Below are positions 16,031 to 24,754 of a stretch of 34,835 bases of DNA, one piece after another (position 1 is the stretch's first letter; each line of letters opens with the position of its first letter). The notes beneath the pieces are model-generated. The model saw nothing but the letters and a program-made list of their open reading frames with translations, searched no databases and was not told the origin of the DNA. The translations under genes were made by a program, and so were the position numbers. This stretch comes from Nitrospirae bacterium GWC2_57_13 (GTDB taxonomy: Bacteria > Nitrospirota > UBA9217): positions 318 to 35,152 of the forward strand of contig MHDZ01000057.1 in the NCBI GenBank assembly GCA_001805055.1, written 5' to 3'.

Positions 16031-19000
16031 ATGCCGAAAAGAACTGATATTAAGAAGATCCTTATAATCGGCTCCGGGCCCATCGTGATCGGGCAGGCCT
16101 GCGAGTTCGATTATTCCGGAGTCCAGGCCTGCAAGGTGCTGCGCGAGGAGGGCTACCAGATCGTCCTGATCAATTCCAATCCAGCCACGATCATGACGGA
16201 CCCTGAACTGGCCCATCGCACCTATATTGAGCCGATCACGCCGGAGGTGGTGGAGAAGATCATCGCCCGTGAGAAGCCCGACGCGATCCTGCCGACAATG
16301 GGCGGCCAGACAGCCCTCAACATAGCGGTGGCGCTCGCGGAATCTGGAGTGCTCAAGAAGCACAAGGTCGAGCTCATCGGCGCCAAGCTGCCTGCCATCA
16401 AAAAGGCCGAGGACCGGCAGCTGTTCAAGGATGCCATGCAGAAGATCGGCCTGGAGGTCCCGAAAAGCGGCCTTGCTACGACGGTGGAAAAGGCCCACCA
16501 GATCGTGGAGGAGGTGGGATTCCCGGCCATCCTGCGGCCCGCCTTCACCCTTGGTGGAACGGGCGGAGGCATCGCCTACAACCGGGAGGAATATGCCGAG
16601 ATGATCGTCCGCGCCCTCGATGCGAGCCCGGTGAACCAGGTGCTGATTGAAGAGTCCGTGCTCGGCTGGAAGGAGTACGAACTCGAAGTGATGCGCGACA
16701 TGGCCGACAACGTCGTCATCATCTGCTCCATCGAGAACCTTGACCCCATGGGTGTCCATACAGGCGACAGCATCACCGTGGCACCGGCCCAGACCCTGAC
16801 GGACAAGGAATATCAGATCATGCGCGAAGCCTCGCTGCTCATCATTCGCGAGATCGGCGTGGAGACCGGTGGCTCGAACATTCAATTCGCCGTGAACCCC
16901 GATAACGGCAGGCTGGTCGTGATCGAGATGAATCCCCGGGTGTCCCGCAGTTCCGCTCTGGCATCGAAGGCCACGGGGTTTCCGATCGCAAAGATCGCGG
17001 CCAAGCTCGCCGTGGGATACACTCTCGACGAGATCCCGAACGACATCACCAGGGCGACGCCGGCATCCTTCGAGCCTTCCATTGACTACGTGGTGGTGAA
17101 GTACCCGCGCTTCGCCTTCGAAAAATTTCCCCAGGCCGATGCAACGCTCACTACGCAGATGAAGTCTGTTGGCGAGGCCATGGCCATCGGCAGGACCTTC
17201 AAGGAATCCTTCCAGAAGGCGCTCCGCTCCCTTGAGATCGACCGGTACGGCCTTGAATCGCGCCGTGAGCGGGACGGGGATACGGAGGCGGCGCTGGCCG
17301 ACATCCGCCAGAAGATCGGCGTGCCGAACTGGGAGCGGATCTGGTACATCGCCGACGGGCTGAGGACGGGCATGACTCTGGAGGAAATATTCGATCTCTC
17401 CGGCATCGATCCCTGGTTCCTGTTCCAGATCAAGCAGATCGTCGACCAGGAGAAGGAGATCAGGGAACTGGGGCCCCGCCTGCTGGATACGGGGATGCGG
17501 ACCCTGGACCATCCCCTCCGGCAGGCCAAGGAATTCGGCTTTTCCGACCGCAGGCTCGCCCAACTGCTCACGACGACCGAAGAGGCTGTGCGGACAGCGC
17601 GTGTGACTCTCGGAATCATACCGGTCTACAAGACCGTAGACACCTTCGCCGCAGAGTTCGAGGCCCATACACCCTATCTTTATTCGACCTACGAAAAGCC
17701 CTTCTTCAGGAGCGCGGGGCCGGGAGCGGCGCCTGCGGCCCAGGCCCAGGCAGAGAGCGAGTCAGGCCCCACAGACCGCAGGAAGATCGTGATCCTCGGC
17801 GGCGGGCCGAACCGCATCGGGCAGGGTATTGAATTCGATTACTGCTGCGTCCATGCGGCCTTCTCCCTGAAGGAAGACGGCTACGAGACGATCATGGTGA
17901 ACTGCAATCCTGAGACGGTCAGCACCGACTATGACACGTCGGACCGGCTCTATTTCGAACCCTTGACACTGGAAGACGTTTTACATATTATACAGCGTGA
18001 ACGTCCTCATGGTGTGATCGTGCAGTTCGGCGGTCAGACGCCCCTGAAACTTGCAGTGCCCCTTGAGAAGGCCGGCGTCAGAATCCTCGGGACATCGCCG
18101 GACAGTATCGACCGTGCAGAGGACCGACGGCGCTTCAAAGAGCTGCTGGAGAAGCTCGACCTCCTGCAGGCAGAAAGCGGGACTGCCGTGTCCTGCGAAG
18201 AGGCTGTTGAGATCGGGAACCGCATCGGCTATCCGGTCATGGTGCGGCCCTCATATGTGCTGGGCGGGCGGGCCATGGAGATCGTCTACGACGAGGACAG
18301 CCTCAGGAATTACATGTCCCGGGCGGTGAAGGCTTCGCCGGACCGGCCGGTGCTCGTGGACAAGTATCTGGAAGACGCCGTCGAAATCGATGTGGACGCG
18401 ATCTCGGACGGAATCGATGTGGTCGTGGCCGGCATCATGGAGCACATCGAAGAGGCGGGCGTGCATTCAGGGGATTCTGCATGCTCCCTTCCGCCTTTCT
18501 CGCTCCCGCCGGGGATCATTAAGGAGATCGACCGGCAGACGCGGGCACTGGCGCTCGAACTGGGCGTCATCGGCCTGATGAATGTGCAGTTTGCCGTGAA
18601 GGACGGGAAGATCTATATCCTCGAAGTGAATCCCCGGGCCTCCCGGACCGTTCCCTTCGTGAGCAAAGCCATCGGCGTGCCGCTTGCCAAGATGGCATCG
18701 CGCGTCATGGGCGGCAAAAGCCTTGCTGACCTGGGATTCACGAAAGAGGTGGAGGTGAGCCACATTTCGGTCAAAGAGGCGGTGTTCCCTTTTGCCAAGT
18801 TCCCCGGCGTGGACACCCTTCTTGGGCCGGAGATGAAATCCACCGGCGAAGTGATGGGCATCGACATGGATTTCGGTATGTCCTTTGCCAAGGCGCAGAT
18901 CGCCGCCGGTAATCCCATGCCGCAGTCCGGGCGAGTCTTCATCAGCGTGAAGGACAAGGACAAGCCGGCCGCCCTTGACGTTGCCGACGGGCTGGCAAAG

Positions 19001-19324
19001 GCGGGCTTCACTCTCTTAGCGACGAAAGGCACTGCCGAATACCTGCGCGAGCGGGGTATTGCTGTTGAATTGGTGAACAAAGTGGCCGAGGGAAGGCCGC
19101 ACATCGTTGATTTCATCAAGGACATGCAGGTGGCCCTTGTGATCAATACCGTCCACGGCGCCCAGGCCCAGAAGGATTCCTATTCCATCCGGCGGACGGC
19201 CCTTATGCAGGGTGTAGCGTACTTTACGACGATCTCAGCGGCCCGTGCCGCCGTGCGGGGCATTGTTTCCATGAAGGCGAAGACGCTACAGGTAAAGACC
19301 ATTCAGGAGTATCAGGCGCGATGA
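16031..19324 (+). CDS. carB: Carbamoyl-phosphate synthase large chain
   Basis: 1097 residues, close to the usual 1070-1080. Two homologous ATP-grasp halves make carboxy phosphate and carbamoyl phosphate. The first begins with [19 protein letters not shown] (near 12) and the second with [19 protein letters not shown] (near 590). Metal-binding EMNPR and EVNPR motifs are present in the respective halves. The C-terminal methylglyoxal-synthase-like domain (from about 965) is the usual allosteric region. A 25-residue Ala/Gln/Ser-rich linker (about 560-585) separates the halves and is a little longer than usual. GGAAGG lies upstream of the ATG. The stop overlaps greA by 4 bases. Confidence 0.98.
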   Translation: MPKRTDIKKILIIGSGPIVIGQACEFDYSGVQACKVLREEGYQIVLINSNPATIMTDPELAHRTYIEPITPEVVEKIIAREKPDAILPTMGGQTALNIAVALAESGVLKKHKVELIGAKLPAIKKAEDRQLFKDAMQKIGLEVPKSGLATTVEKAHQIVEEVGFPAILRPAFTLGGTGGGIAYNREEYAEMIVRALDASPVNQVLIEESVLGWKEYELEVMRDMADNVVIICSIENLDPMGVHTGDSITVAPAQTLTDKEYQIMREASLLIIREIGVETGGSNIQFAVNPDNGRLVVIEMNPRVSRSSALASKATGFPIAKIAAKLAVGYTLDEIPNDITRATPASFEPSIDYVVVKYPRFAFEKFPQADATLTTQMKSVGEAMAIGRTFKESFQKALRSLEIDRYGLESRRERDGDTEAALADIRQKIGVPNWERIWYIADGLRTGMTLEEIFDLSGIDPWFLFQIKQIVDQEKEIRELGPRLLDTGMRTLDHPLRQAKEFGFSDRRLAQLLTTTEEAVRTARVTLGIIPVYKTVDTFAAEFEAHTPYLYSTYEKPFFRSAGPGAAPAAQAQAESESGPTDRRKIVILGGGPNRIGQGIEFDYCCVHAAFSLKEDGYETIMVNCNPETVSTDYDTSDRLYFEPLTLEDVLHIIQRERPHGVIVQFGGQTPLKLAVPLEKAGVRILGTSPDSIDRAEDRRRFKELLEKLDLLQAESGTAVSCEEAVEIGNRIGYPVMVRPSYVLGGRAMEIVYDEDSLRNYMSRAVKASPDRPVLVDKYLEDAVEIDVDAISDGIDVVVAGIMEHIEEAGVHSGDSACSLPPFSLPPGIIKEIDRQTRALALELGVIGLMNVQFAVKDGKIYILEVNPRASRTVPFVSKAIGVPLAKMASRVMGGKSLADLGFTKEVEVSHISVKEAVFPFAKFPGVDTLLGPEMKSTGEVMGIDMDFGMSFAKAQIAAGNPMPQSGRVFISVKDKDKPAALDVADGLAKAGFTLLATKGTAEYLRERGIAVELVNKVAEGRPHIVDFIKDMQVALVINTVHGAQAQKDSYSIRRTALMQGVAYFTTISAARAAVRGIVSMKAKTLQVKTIQEYQAR

Positions 19325-19803
19325 CGAACAAACTGCCCATGACCAAAGAAGGCTATGAGAAGCTCACCCAGGAGCTCGACCACATCAAGAAGGTCGAGCG
19401 CCCGAAGAACATTCGCGACATCGAAGAAGCGCGTTCGCACGGCGATCTGTCGGAGAACGCTGAGTACCACGCAGCCAAGGAGCGCCAGGGGTTTCTGGAC
19501 GCGAAGAAGCGGGAACTGGAATACAAGCTCTCGCATGCTCAGATCATCGACCTTTCCAGGCTGTCGAACGAGAAGGTGGCTTTCGGCTCCCGGGTCACCA
19601 TCGCCGACGTCGATACGGGCGATAGCAAGACCTACATGCTTGTTGGCCAGGAAGAAGCTGACATCAAGCAGGGAAAGATCTCCGTGCAGTCTCCCGTGGG
19701 AAAAGCACTCATTGGCCATGCGGTGGGGGACGTGGTCAAGATCAAGACGCCGGCCAAGACCATGGAGTGCGAGATACAGGAGATCCAGATTGGGCTTGAA
19801 TAG
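19321..19803 (+). CDS. greA: Transcription elongation factor GreA
   Basis: 160 residues. Rescues backtracked RNA polymerase by stimulating transcript cleavage. The N-terminal coiled coil (about 8-78) has the tip signature [13 protein letters not shown] with the conserved acidic pair. The C-terminal FKBP-like domain includes FGSRVTIAD and [14 protein letters not shown]. Its ATG overlaps the carB stop (ATGA), and its end overlaps the start of pyrK, so it is translationally coupled inside the pyr operon. Confidence 0.97.
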   Translation: MTNKLPMTKEGYEKLTQELDHIKKVERPKNIRDIEEARSHGDLSENAEYHAAKERQGFLDAKKRELEYKLSHAQIIDLSRLSNEKVAFGSRVTIADVDTGDSKTYMLVGQEEADIKQGKISVQSPVGKALIGHAVGDVVKIKTPAKTMECEIQEIQIGLE

Positions 19804-20593
19804 GCAGCATGCCGCTGAGATCATATCGCACTCCTTCATCGGGAGGGGCTACTATCGTCTCGTGCTGCGGGCGCCTGACGCGGCGCGGAGCGCTCTTCCG
19901 GGCCAGTTCGTCATGCTTCGCGTATCTCAGTATCTTGACCCCTTCCTTGCCAGGCCTCTGGGCATCTATTCCATTCCTTCAAAAAGTTCAATTGAAATTG
20001 TGTATCGTGTGGCAGGACGGGGGACGTCTCTGCTGACGCAGATGGAGCCCGGCAGCAGCCTGGCCATGCTCGGCCCCCTGGGCCGGGGCTTTCCCGCGGT
20101 GGAGCCGGGCGCAACGCCGGTGCTGGTGGCAGGCGGAAGCGGTTTCCCCCCCCTCCATTTCTTCGCTTCCCGGCTGCGGCGCGGCGGTCTGTCCACCCCT
20201 CTCTTCATCGGAGCCCGGGACCGGGCAGGGCTGCCGCCTCAGCCTGTGCTGGCAAGCTTCCGGAAGTACGGCGCCAAGATATCCATGGCTACCGAGGACG
20301 GCAGCGCAGGTGTAAAATGCATGGTCACGAGCATTCTCGATGACTATCTTTCGAAGAGCGGACATGCAGCGTCGTCAGTGCTGTATGCCTGCGGACCGCG
20401 TGCCATGCTCGCGGTTGTGAGCCGGGTCGCCCGGGACCGGTCGATACGCTGCTTTGTATCCATGGAGGAACGAATGGCCTGCGGCGTGGGCGCCTGCATG
20501 GGTTGCTCGGTCAGGTCCGGGACCGGGGGATTCAAGCGGATCTGCACGGAAGGCCCTGTGTTCGAAGCAGGCGAGCTCGACTGGTCATCGTAG
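19790..20593 (+). CDS. pyrK: Dihydroorotate dehydrogenase B electron transfer subunit
   Basis: About 267 residues from TTG 19790. This start has AGGAG six bases upstream; TTG 19796 is an alternative. The protein has a ferredoxin-reductase-like fold: FAD domain with ARPLGIYSI and GRGTSLL, an NAD domain with VLVAGGSGFPPLHF and YACGPRAML, and a C-terminal [2Fe-2S] site C231-x4-C236-x2-C239-x12-C252, as in other PyrK. It passes electrons from dihydroorotate via PyrD to NAD. It overlaps greA by 14 bases, implying coupled translation. The GFPPLHF segment replaces the more usual GxGIxPL loop, a modest variation. Confidence 0.93.
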   Translation: MGLNRQHAAEIISHSFIGRGYYRLVLRAPDAARSALPGQFVMLRVSQYLDPFLARPLGIYSIPSKSSIEIVYRVAGRGTSLLTQMEPGSSLAMLGPLGRGFPAVEPGATPVLVAGGSGFPPLHFFASRLRRGGLSTPLFIGARDRAGLPPQPVLASFRKYGAKISMATEDGSAGVKCMVTSILDDYLSKSGHAASSVLYACGPRAMLAVVSRVARDRSIRCFVSMEERMACGVGACMGCSVRSGTGGFKRICTEGPVFEAGELDWSS

Positions 20594-20625
20594 ATCATAT
20601 TGCTTTAAGAGCAGAGGGGTTTACC

Positions 20626-20685
20626 ATGGTGAGTATGCCGAACTGCAACAATAGTGCGGAATGCGGAGTGCGGAATGCGGAATAA
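20626..20685 (+). CDS. Possible 19-residue leader ORF upstream of pyrD
   Basis: An ATG with a strong AGAGGGG ribosome binding site opens a 19-codon frame that ends in TAA one base before the pyrD ATG at 20687. Its second half is made of heptad repeat. It could couple ribosomes onto pyrD, which has no good Shine-Dalgarno of its own. Alternatively it is the remnant of an original pyrD start put out of frame by repeat insertion. Confidence 0.4.
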   Translation: MVSMPNCNNSAECGVRNAE

Positions 20686-20730
20686 GATGCCCGAAGTCCG
20701 AGATCAGAAATCCGCAATGGGAAGCCCCGA
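20651..20730. repeat. Heptad tract over the pyrD start
   Basis: TGCGGAA and TGCGGAG units are followed by TCCGAGA, TCAGAAA and TCCGCAA units, all in step at 7 bases. The tract covers the pyrD initiation region and the first codons. Confidence 0.7.
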
Positions 20731-21637
20731 TCTCTCCGTCGAGTTCGCAGGGATCAAGCTCAAGAATCCGGTGCTCACCGCGTCAGGCACCTTCGGCTAC
20801 GGTGAGGAATATGCCGAGTTCGTGGACCTGAACAAGCTCGGCGGCGTGATCGTGAAGGGCATTTCGCTCAAGCCCCTTTCAGGCAATCCTCCCCCGCGGA
20901 TATGGGAGACGCCGTCGGGGATGCTGAATGCCATCGGCCTCGAGAACCCCGGCGTAGATGTGTTCCTGCGCAACAAACTACCTTTCCTTCGACAGTTCGA
21001 TACAAAGGTGATCGTCAATATTTTCGGTTACACTGTGGAAGAATATGCGGCCCTGGCCGAACGGCTTGACGATGCCGAGGGCATTGCCGGCCTCGAAGTG
21101 AACATATCCTGCCCGAACGTGAAGGCCGGAGGCATGGTCTTCGGCACTGATCCGGCAACGACCCATGAGCTTCTCACCGCAGTGCGGAGCAGGACAAAGC
21201 TGCCGATCTTTGCAAAGCTTTCGCCGAATGTTACGGATGTGACGGCCTTTGCGCGGGTGGCCCGTGATGCGGGTTGTGACGGATTGTCGCTCATCAATAC
21301 GCTTCTGGGCATGGCCATAGATGTACGCACGGGCCGACCCCGGCTTGCGAACTGCACCGGCGGCTTGTCAGGCCCGGCTATCCGGCCTGTGGCGGTACGG
21401 ATGGTCTGGCAGACGGCGAAATGCGTTCCGCTGCCGATCATTGGTATGGGAGGGATCGTAACTGCCGAAGACGCGCTGGAGTTCATCATTGCAGGCGCTT
21501 CGGCGGTTGCCGTGGGTACGGCGAACTTCCTGAATCCACGGGCCACGCTCGACGTGCTTTCGGGAATCGAGGAATTCCTTGCCCTGCGGGGTGTGAAGCG
21601 GCTTGATGATCTCAAAGGGACGGTGAATACCACGTGA
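20687..21637 (+). CDS. pyrD: Dihydroorotate dehydrogenase B catalytic subunit
   Basis: About 316 residues, class 1B FMN enzyme oxidising dihydroorotate to orotate together with PyrK. ASGTFGYGEEY, LEVNISCPNVKAGG with the class 1B catalytic Cys, KLSPNVTD and IGMGGI are present. The start is uncertain: GTG 20654, ATG 20687 and ATG 20717 are in frame. 20687 lies right after the leader ORF stop, and 20717 gives the length nearest to the conserved domain (DLSVEFAGIKLKNPV). The heptad tract obscures the true start. The stop overlaps the GTG of the next gene by 4 bases. Confidence 0.96.
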   Translation: MPEVRDQKSAMGSPDLSVEFAGIKLKNPVLTASGTFGYGEEYAEFVDLNKLGGVIVKGISLKPLSGNPPPRIWETPSGMLNAIGLENPGVDVFLRNKLPFLRQFDTKVIVNIFGYTVEEYAALAERLDDAEGIAGLEVNISCPNVKAGGMVFGTDPATTHELLTAVRSRTKLPIFAKLSPNVTDVTAFARVARDAGCDGLSLINTLLGMAIDVRTGRPRLANCTGGLSGPAIRPVAVRMVWQTAKCVPLPIIGMGGIVTAEDALEFIIAGASAVAVGTANFLNPRATLDVLSGIEEFLALRGVKRLDDLKGTVNTT

Positions 21638-23115
21638 GGATCGTTTCCAGCCTCAAGAGCAAGATCATCATCTCCGTGTCAGCGATCCTTGCTGTCACCA
21701 TCGGCGCCGGGACCTGGATCAATATCGGGTACCAGCGGTCCCAGATGGAGAATGCCCTTGAGGACAACGTGCTGATCATCTCGAACACGATCGAGCGCAG
21801 CCTGTCTAACGCCATGCTCGAAGGCAAGAGCAAGGAAGTGCAGCGCATTCTTGAAGCCGTAGGCGGATATCATAATATCCAGGAGTTGAAGATCTTTACG
21901 CCCAACGGCGTGATCCTGAAATCGTCAAAAAAATGGATGATCGGCCGCAAAGTGGACCCTGGCACGCAGAAGTGGTTCCTGGAAGGGAAATTCCGGAAGC
22001 CTATAAAACGCCGGAGCGACGGGGTCTTTTCCGTTCTGTTTCCCATCGAGAACGCGGCGGCCTGTACGCGCTGCCACGGGACCAAGGTGAAGCTGAACGG
22101 CGTGCTTGCCGTCCATGTCTCGATGGCGCAGCTCCAGGAGAAAGTAGGGGAACTGAGCAAGACCATGTTCCTCTGGGCCTTCGGCATCACGGCTGTGCTT
22201 GCCATATCACTCTCCACTTTTCTGACCCATTTCGTGACCAACCCGATCCAGGACCTGATCAAGACCATGGAGCGCGCCGAGAAGGGCCTGGAAGCCCGCG
22301 TGAACGTGAGGAGCACCGACGACATCGGGCGGCTCGGGGAGGCCTTTAATTCGCTTCTCTCGAAGCTTGAACGTGCGCGCCGCAAGGTGGAGCGCTATCA
22401 TTATGAGCAGATGAAGCGCGCCGATCGGCTGGCCTCGATCGGTGAAATGGCTGCCGGCATCGCTCATGAGATCAAGAACCCCCTGGCCGGCATCGCCGGC
22501 GTGATCCAGGTGCTGAAGAAAGACATGCTTACCACTGACCAGCGGCGGCCGGTCCTTGAAGAAGTCCTCTCGCAGGTGGAACGGATGGACAAGGCAGTGC
22601 GGAACCTGCTGTCCTTTGCCCGGCCGCCGGAGCCGAATATGACCATGGTGGACGTCAACGAGCTGATCGGGAGGCTGCTGGATTTCCTCGCCCCGCAGTT
22701 CGCGAAGCACACTATCACGGCGGAGCGGAGGCTCACTGCAGGCATGCCCTGGCTTTCCCTCGATCCCGACCTGTTACAGCAGGCTTTTTTGAACATCGCC
22801 CTGAACGCGATCCAGGCCATGAAGGATGGCGGGAAGTTCTTCGTCGAAACGCGGTATGACGAAGCCTCGAGTACGGCCCCGGGAGCAGTGAAGATCATAT
22901 TCACCGATACGGGCAAGGGGATCTCGGCGGAGAATATGAGCCGGATCTTTGGGCCTTTCTTCACGACGCGCCAACAGGGCACGGGCCTGGGCCTGACGAT
23001 CACGCAAAGGATCATTGAGCAGCACAGCGGCGAGATAAGCGTAACCAATGCTGCGACGAAAGGCGCCAGTTTCACGATCTCGCTGCCTTACCCGCAGTCG
23101 GAAGCAACCGCATAG
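21634..23115 (+). CDS. Sensor histidine kinase with a CXXCH haem motif in its periplasmic domain
   Basis: 493 residues from GTG 21634, overlapping the pyrD stop by 4 bases. Membrane segments at about 10-30 and 178-198 enclose a periplasmic domain with a c-type haem site, C144-T-R-C147-H148. A HAMP domain follows (from about 199), then a coiled coil and the H-box AHEIKNPLAG with phospho-accepting H278. The ATPase has N-box LNAIQAM, DTGKGI, FGPFFTT and GTGLGLTI. A covalently bound haem suggests sensing of redox state, oxygen or a haem ligand. The partner is almost certainly the NtrC-type regulator that follows at 12 bases. Haem attachment is inferred from the motif and its periplasmic location. 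Confidence 0.93.
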   Translation: MRIVSSLKSKIIISVSAILAVTIGAGTWINIGYQRSQMENALEDNVLIISNTIERSLSNAMLEGKSKEVQRILEAVGGYHNIQELKIFTPNGVILKSSKKWMIGRKVDPGTQKWFLEGKFRKPIKRRSDGVFSVLFPIENAAACTRCHGTKVKLNGVLAVHVSMAQLQEKVGELSKTMFLWAFGITAVLAISLSTFLTHFVTNPIQDLIKTMERAEKGLEARVNVRSTDDIGRLGEAFNSLLSKLERARRKVERYHYEQMKRADRLASIGEMAAGIAHEIKNPLAGIAGVIQVLKKDMLTTDQRRPVLEEVLSQVERMDKAVRNLLSFARPPEPNMTMVDVNELIGRLLDFLAPQFAKHTITAERRLTAGMPWLSLDPDLLQQAFLNIALNAIQAMKDGGKFFVETRYDEASSTAPGAVKIIFTDTGKGISAENMSRIFGPFFTTRQQGTGLGLTITQRIIEQHSGEISVTNAATKGASFTISLPYPQSEATA

Positions 23116-23127
23116 GAGACCTGCGTC

Positions 23128-24501
23128 ATGCCCCAGAAGATACTTGTGATCGACGATGAGAAGCTGATACGGTGGACCCTCGAGCAGCACCTCGTGAAGG
23201 AGGGATACGAGGTGGCCACGGCGGAGTCGGCCGAAAGAGGAATGGACTTGATCGCCGATGACGCTCCCGATCTGATCCTTCTTGATAACCGGCTGCCGGA
23301 CATGAGCGGCCTCGAAATGCTTGAGAAAGTGAAGGTCCGGGACCGGGGTCTCATGGTCATCATGATCACTGCCTACGGGATGGTCGAAGCGGCGGTGAAG
23401 GCCATGAAGCTCGGCGCCTATGATTACGTCAGTAAACCCTTCAACCTTGAGGAGATCACCTTCGTCATCAAGAAGGCCCTTGAAGCGGGATCGCTCCGGA
23501 CGCAGGTGAAGCAGCTGCGTCAGGAATGCAAGGCGAAGGTCGGCACGCTCATCGGCGAGTGCGTCGAAATGGAGAAGGTGAAGGACCTGATCCTGAAGAT
23601 CGCCCGGAGCGACGCCACCACGGTCCTGATCCAGGGAGATAGCGGCACCGGCAAGGAACTGGTGGCCAAGGCGATCCACGCAGCCAGCGCCCGCGTCGAC
23701 AAGCCCTTTCATGCCATGAACTGCGCTGCCGTGCCCGAAACGCTGCTCGAGAGCGAGCTCATGGGCCATGAGAAGGGTGCTTTTACCGATGCCAAATCTG
23801 CCAAAAAGGGCCTCTTTGAGCTTGCTGACAGCGGGACGCTCTTTCTCGACGAGATCGGAGATATGGACCTGAGCATGCAGGCCAAATTGTTGCGAATCCT
23901 GGAAGAGAAGACGTTCAAACGGGTTGGCGGGGTGAAGGACATCAAGGTCGATGTGCGCGTCATCTCAGCCTCGAACCAGGATCTATTGAAGTCAATGAGC
24001 GATGGGACCTTCCGCAAGGACCTCTTTTACCGGCTCCAGGTCGTTCCTGTCATGCTGCCTCCGCTGCGGGAACGCGGCAGTGATATTCTGCTGCTGGCGA
24101 ACTATTTTATCGATCACTTCAACAGGGAGTGCCACAAAAGCGTTAGCGGCATATCGAAAGAGGCCGAGGACGTGCTCCTGTCCTATTCGTGGCCCGGGAA
24201 CGTCCGGGAACTCAAGAACGTGATAGAGCGGGCCATGATCCTTGAGGTGCAGGACGAATTGCTCGTCGAACATCTTCCGCAGGAGTTGCTGGAGGAAAAG
24301 GAAACGTCGGCTTCGGGCATACCGGTATCGCTCGACGGGTTCGTGATACCGGACCAGGGTATCTCTATCGAAGACGTTGAGCACGCCCTTGTCCGTAAAG
24401 CACTTGAAATCGCCGCCGGCAACCAGACCAAGGCGGCTTCGCTTCTCAAAATGCCCCGCGATGCTTTCCGGCGGAGGATGAAGCGGTTCGGTATTATCTA
24501 A
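23128..24501 (+). CDS. Sigma-54-dependent NtrC-family response regulator
   Basis: 457 residues. The receiver (1-120) has D9-D10, phospho-acceptor D53 and Lys in VSKPF. The AAA+ domain (about 145-385) has Walker A GDSGTGK (170-176), a GAFTDA loop (217-222, where GAFTGA is usual) that contacts sigma-54, Walker B LFLDE ending at D241-E242, and an Arg-finger region FRKDLFYRL. The C-terminal Fis-type helix-turn-helix is NQTKAASLLKMPRDAFRRR. The ATG has GGAG upstream and follows the kinase gene by 12 bases. A sigma-54 promoter lies 180 bases downstream, so the multihaem cytochrome genes are the likely target. Phe-Thr, the essential part of the contact loop, is kept despite the Gly to Asp change. 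Confidence 0.96.
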   Translation: MPQKILVIDDEKLIRWTLEQHLVKEGYEVATAESAERGMDLIADDAPDLILLDNRLPDMSGLEMLEKVKVRDRGLMVIMITAYGMVEAAVKAMKLGAYDYVSKPFNLEEITFVIKKALEAGSLRTQVKQLRQECKAKVGTLIGECVEMEKVKDLILKIARSDATTVLIQGDSGTGKELVAKAIHAASARVDKPFHAMNCAAVPETLLESELMGHEKGAFTDAKSAKKGLFELADSGTLFLDEIGDMDLSMQAKLLRILEEKTFKRVGGVKDIKVDVRVISASNQDLLKSMSDGTFRKDLFYRLQVVPVMLPPLRERGSDILLLANYFIDHFNRECHKSVSGISKEAEDVLLSYSWPGNVRELKNVIERAMILEVQDELLVEHLPQELLEEKETSASGIPVSLDGFVIPDQGISIEDVEHALVRKALEIAAGNQTKAASLLKMPRDAFRRRMKRFGII

Positions 24502-24505
24502 TTCT

Positions 24506-24517
24506 TCCTGATCAGGA
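24506..24517. promoter_or_regulatory. Palindrome, possible activator site
   Basis: TCCTGATCAGGA is a perfect 12-base palindrome about 175 bases upstream of the sigma-54 promoter, a usual distance for an NtrC-type enhancer. No second copy was found nearby and no T-run follows. An enhancer site is only one possibility. Confidence 0.3.
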
Positions 24518-24680
24518 CTGTTCCCCGTTTGCTGATGATCGTGCCGGCAGTTTCCAGCTGGTAGAGCATTATCGTACACACTCTGCGCGTATCCGCTCAC
24601 CCTAGTGCGGTCCTCTTTCGTTAAACCGAATATATCTCAATGATCCAGAGAGGTTAGCGATCATAAAGCACCTTGGGGAT

Positions 24681-24696
24681 AGGCACGTTACTTGCA
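24681..24696 (+). promoter_or_regulatory. Sigma-54 (-24/-12) promoter of the cytochrome genes
   Basis: AGGCACG, four bases, then TTGCA matches the consensus TGGCACR-N4-TTGCW at all fixed positions except the first. GG lies at 24682-24683 and GC at 24694-24695. Transcription would start near 24707, giving a leader of about 48 bases to the first cytochrome. It sits directly behind the gene for a sigma-54 activator. Confidence 0.85.
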
Positions 24697-24754
24697 AAAG
24701 TGATGCAACTACAACTAACTGTGATTGATAACTGTAAGGAGCGAGGTGAAATCC

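Noticed and set aside
16007-17668. 553-codon minus-strand ORF
   Set aside because: It is the antisense shadow of carB; composition is His/Leu/Asp-rich as expected for an antisense frame, and carB is unmistakable.
24550-24600. tRNA-like AGCTGGTAGAGCA downstream of the NtrC-type gene
   Set aside because: Only a D-arm-like string is present; no acceptor, anticodon or T arm can be folded around it.
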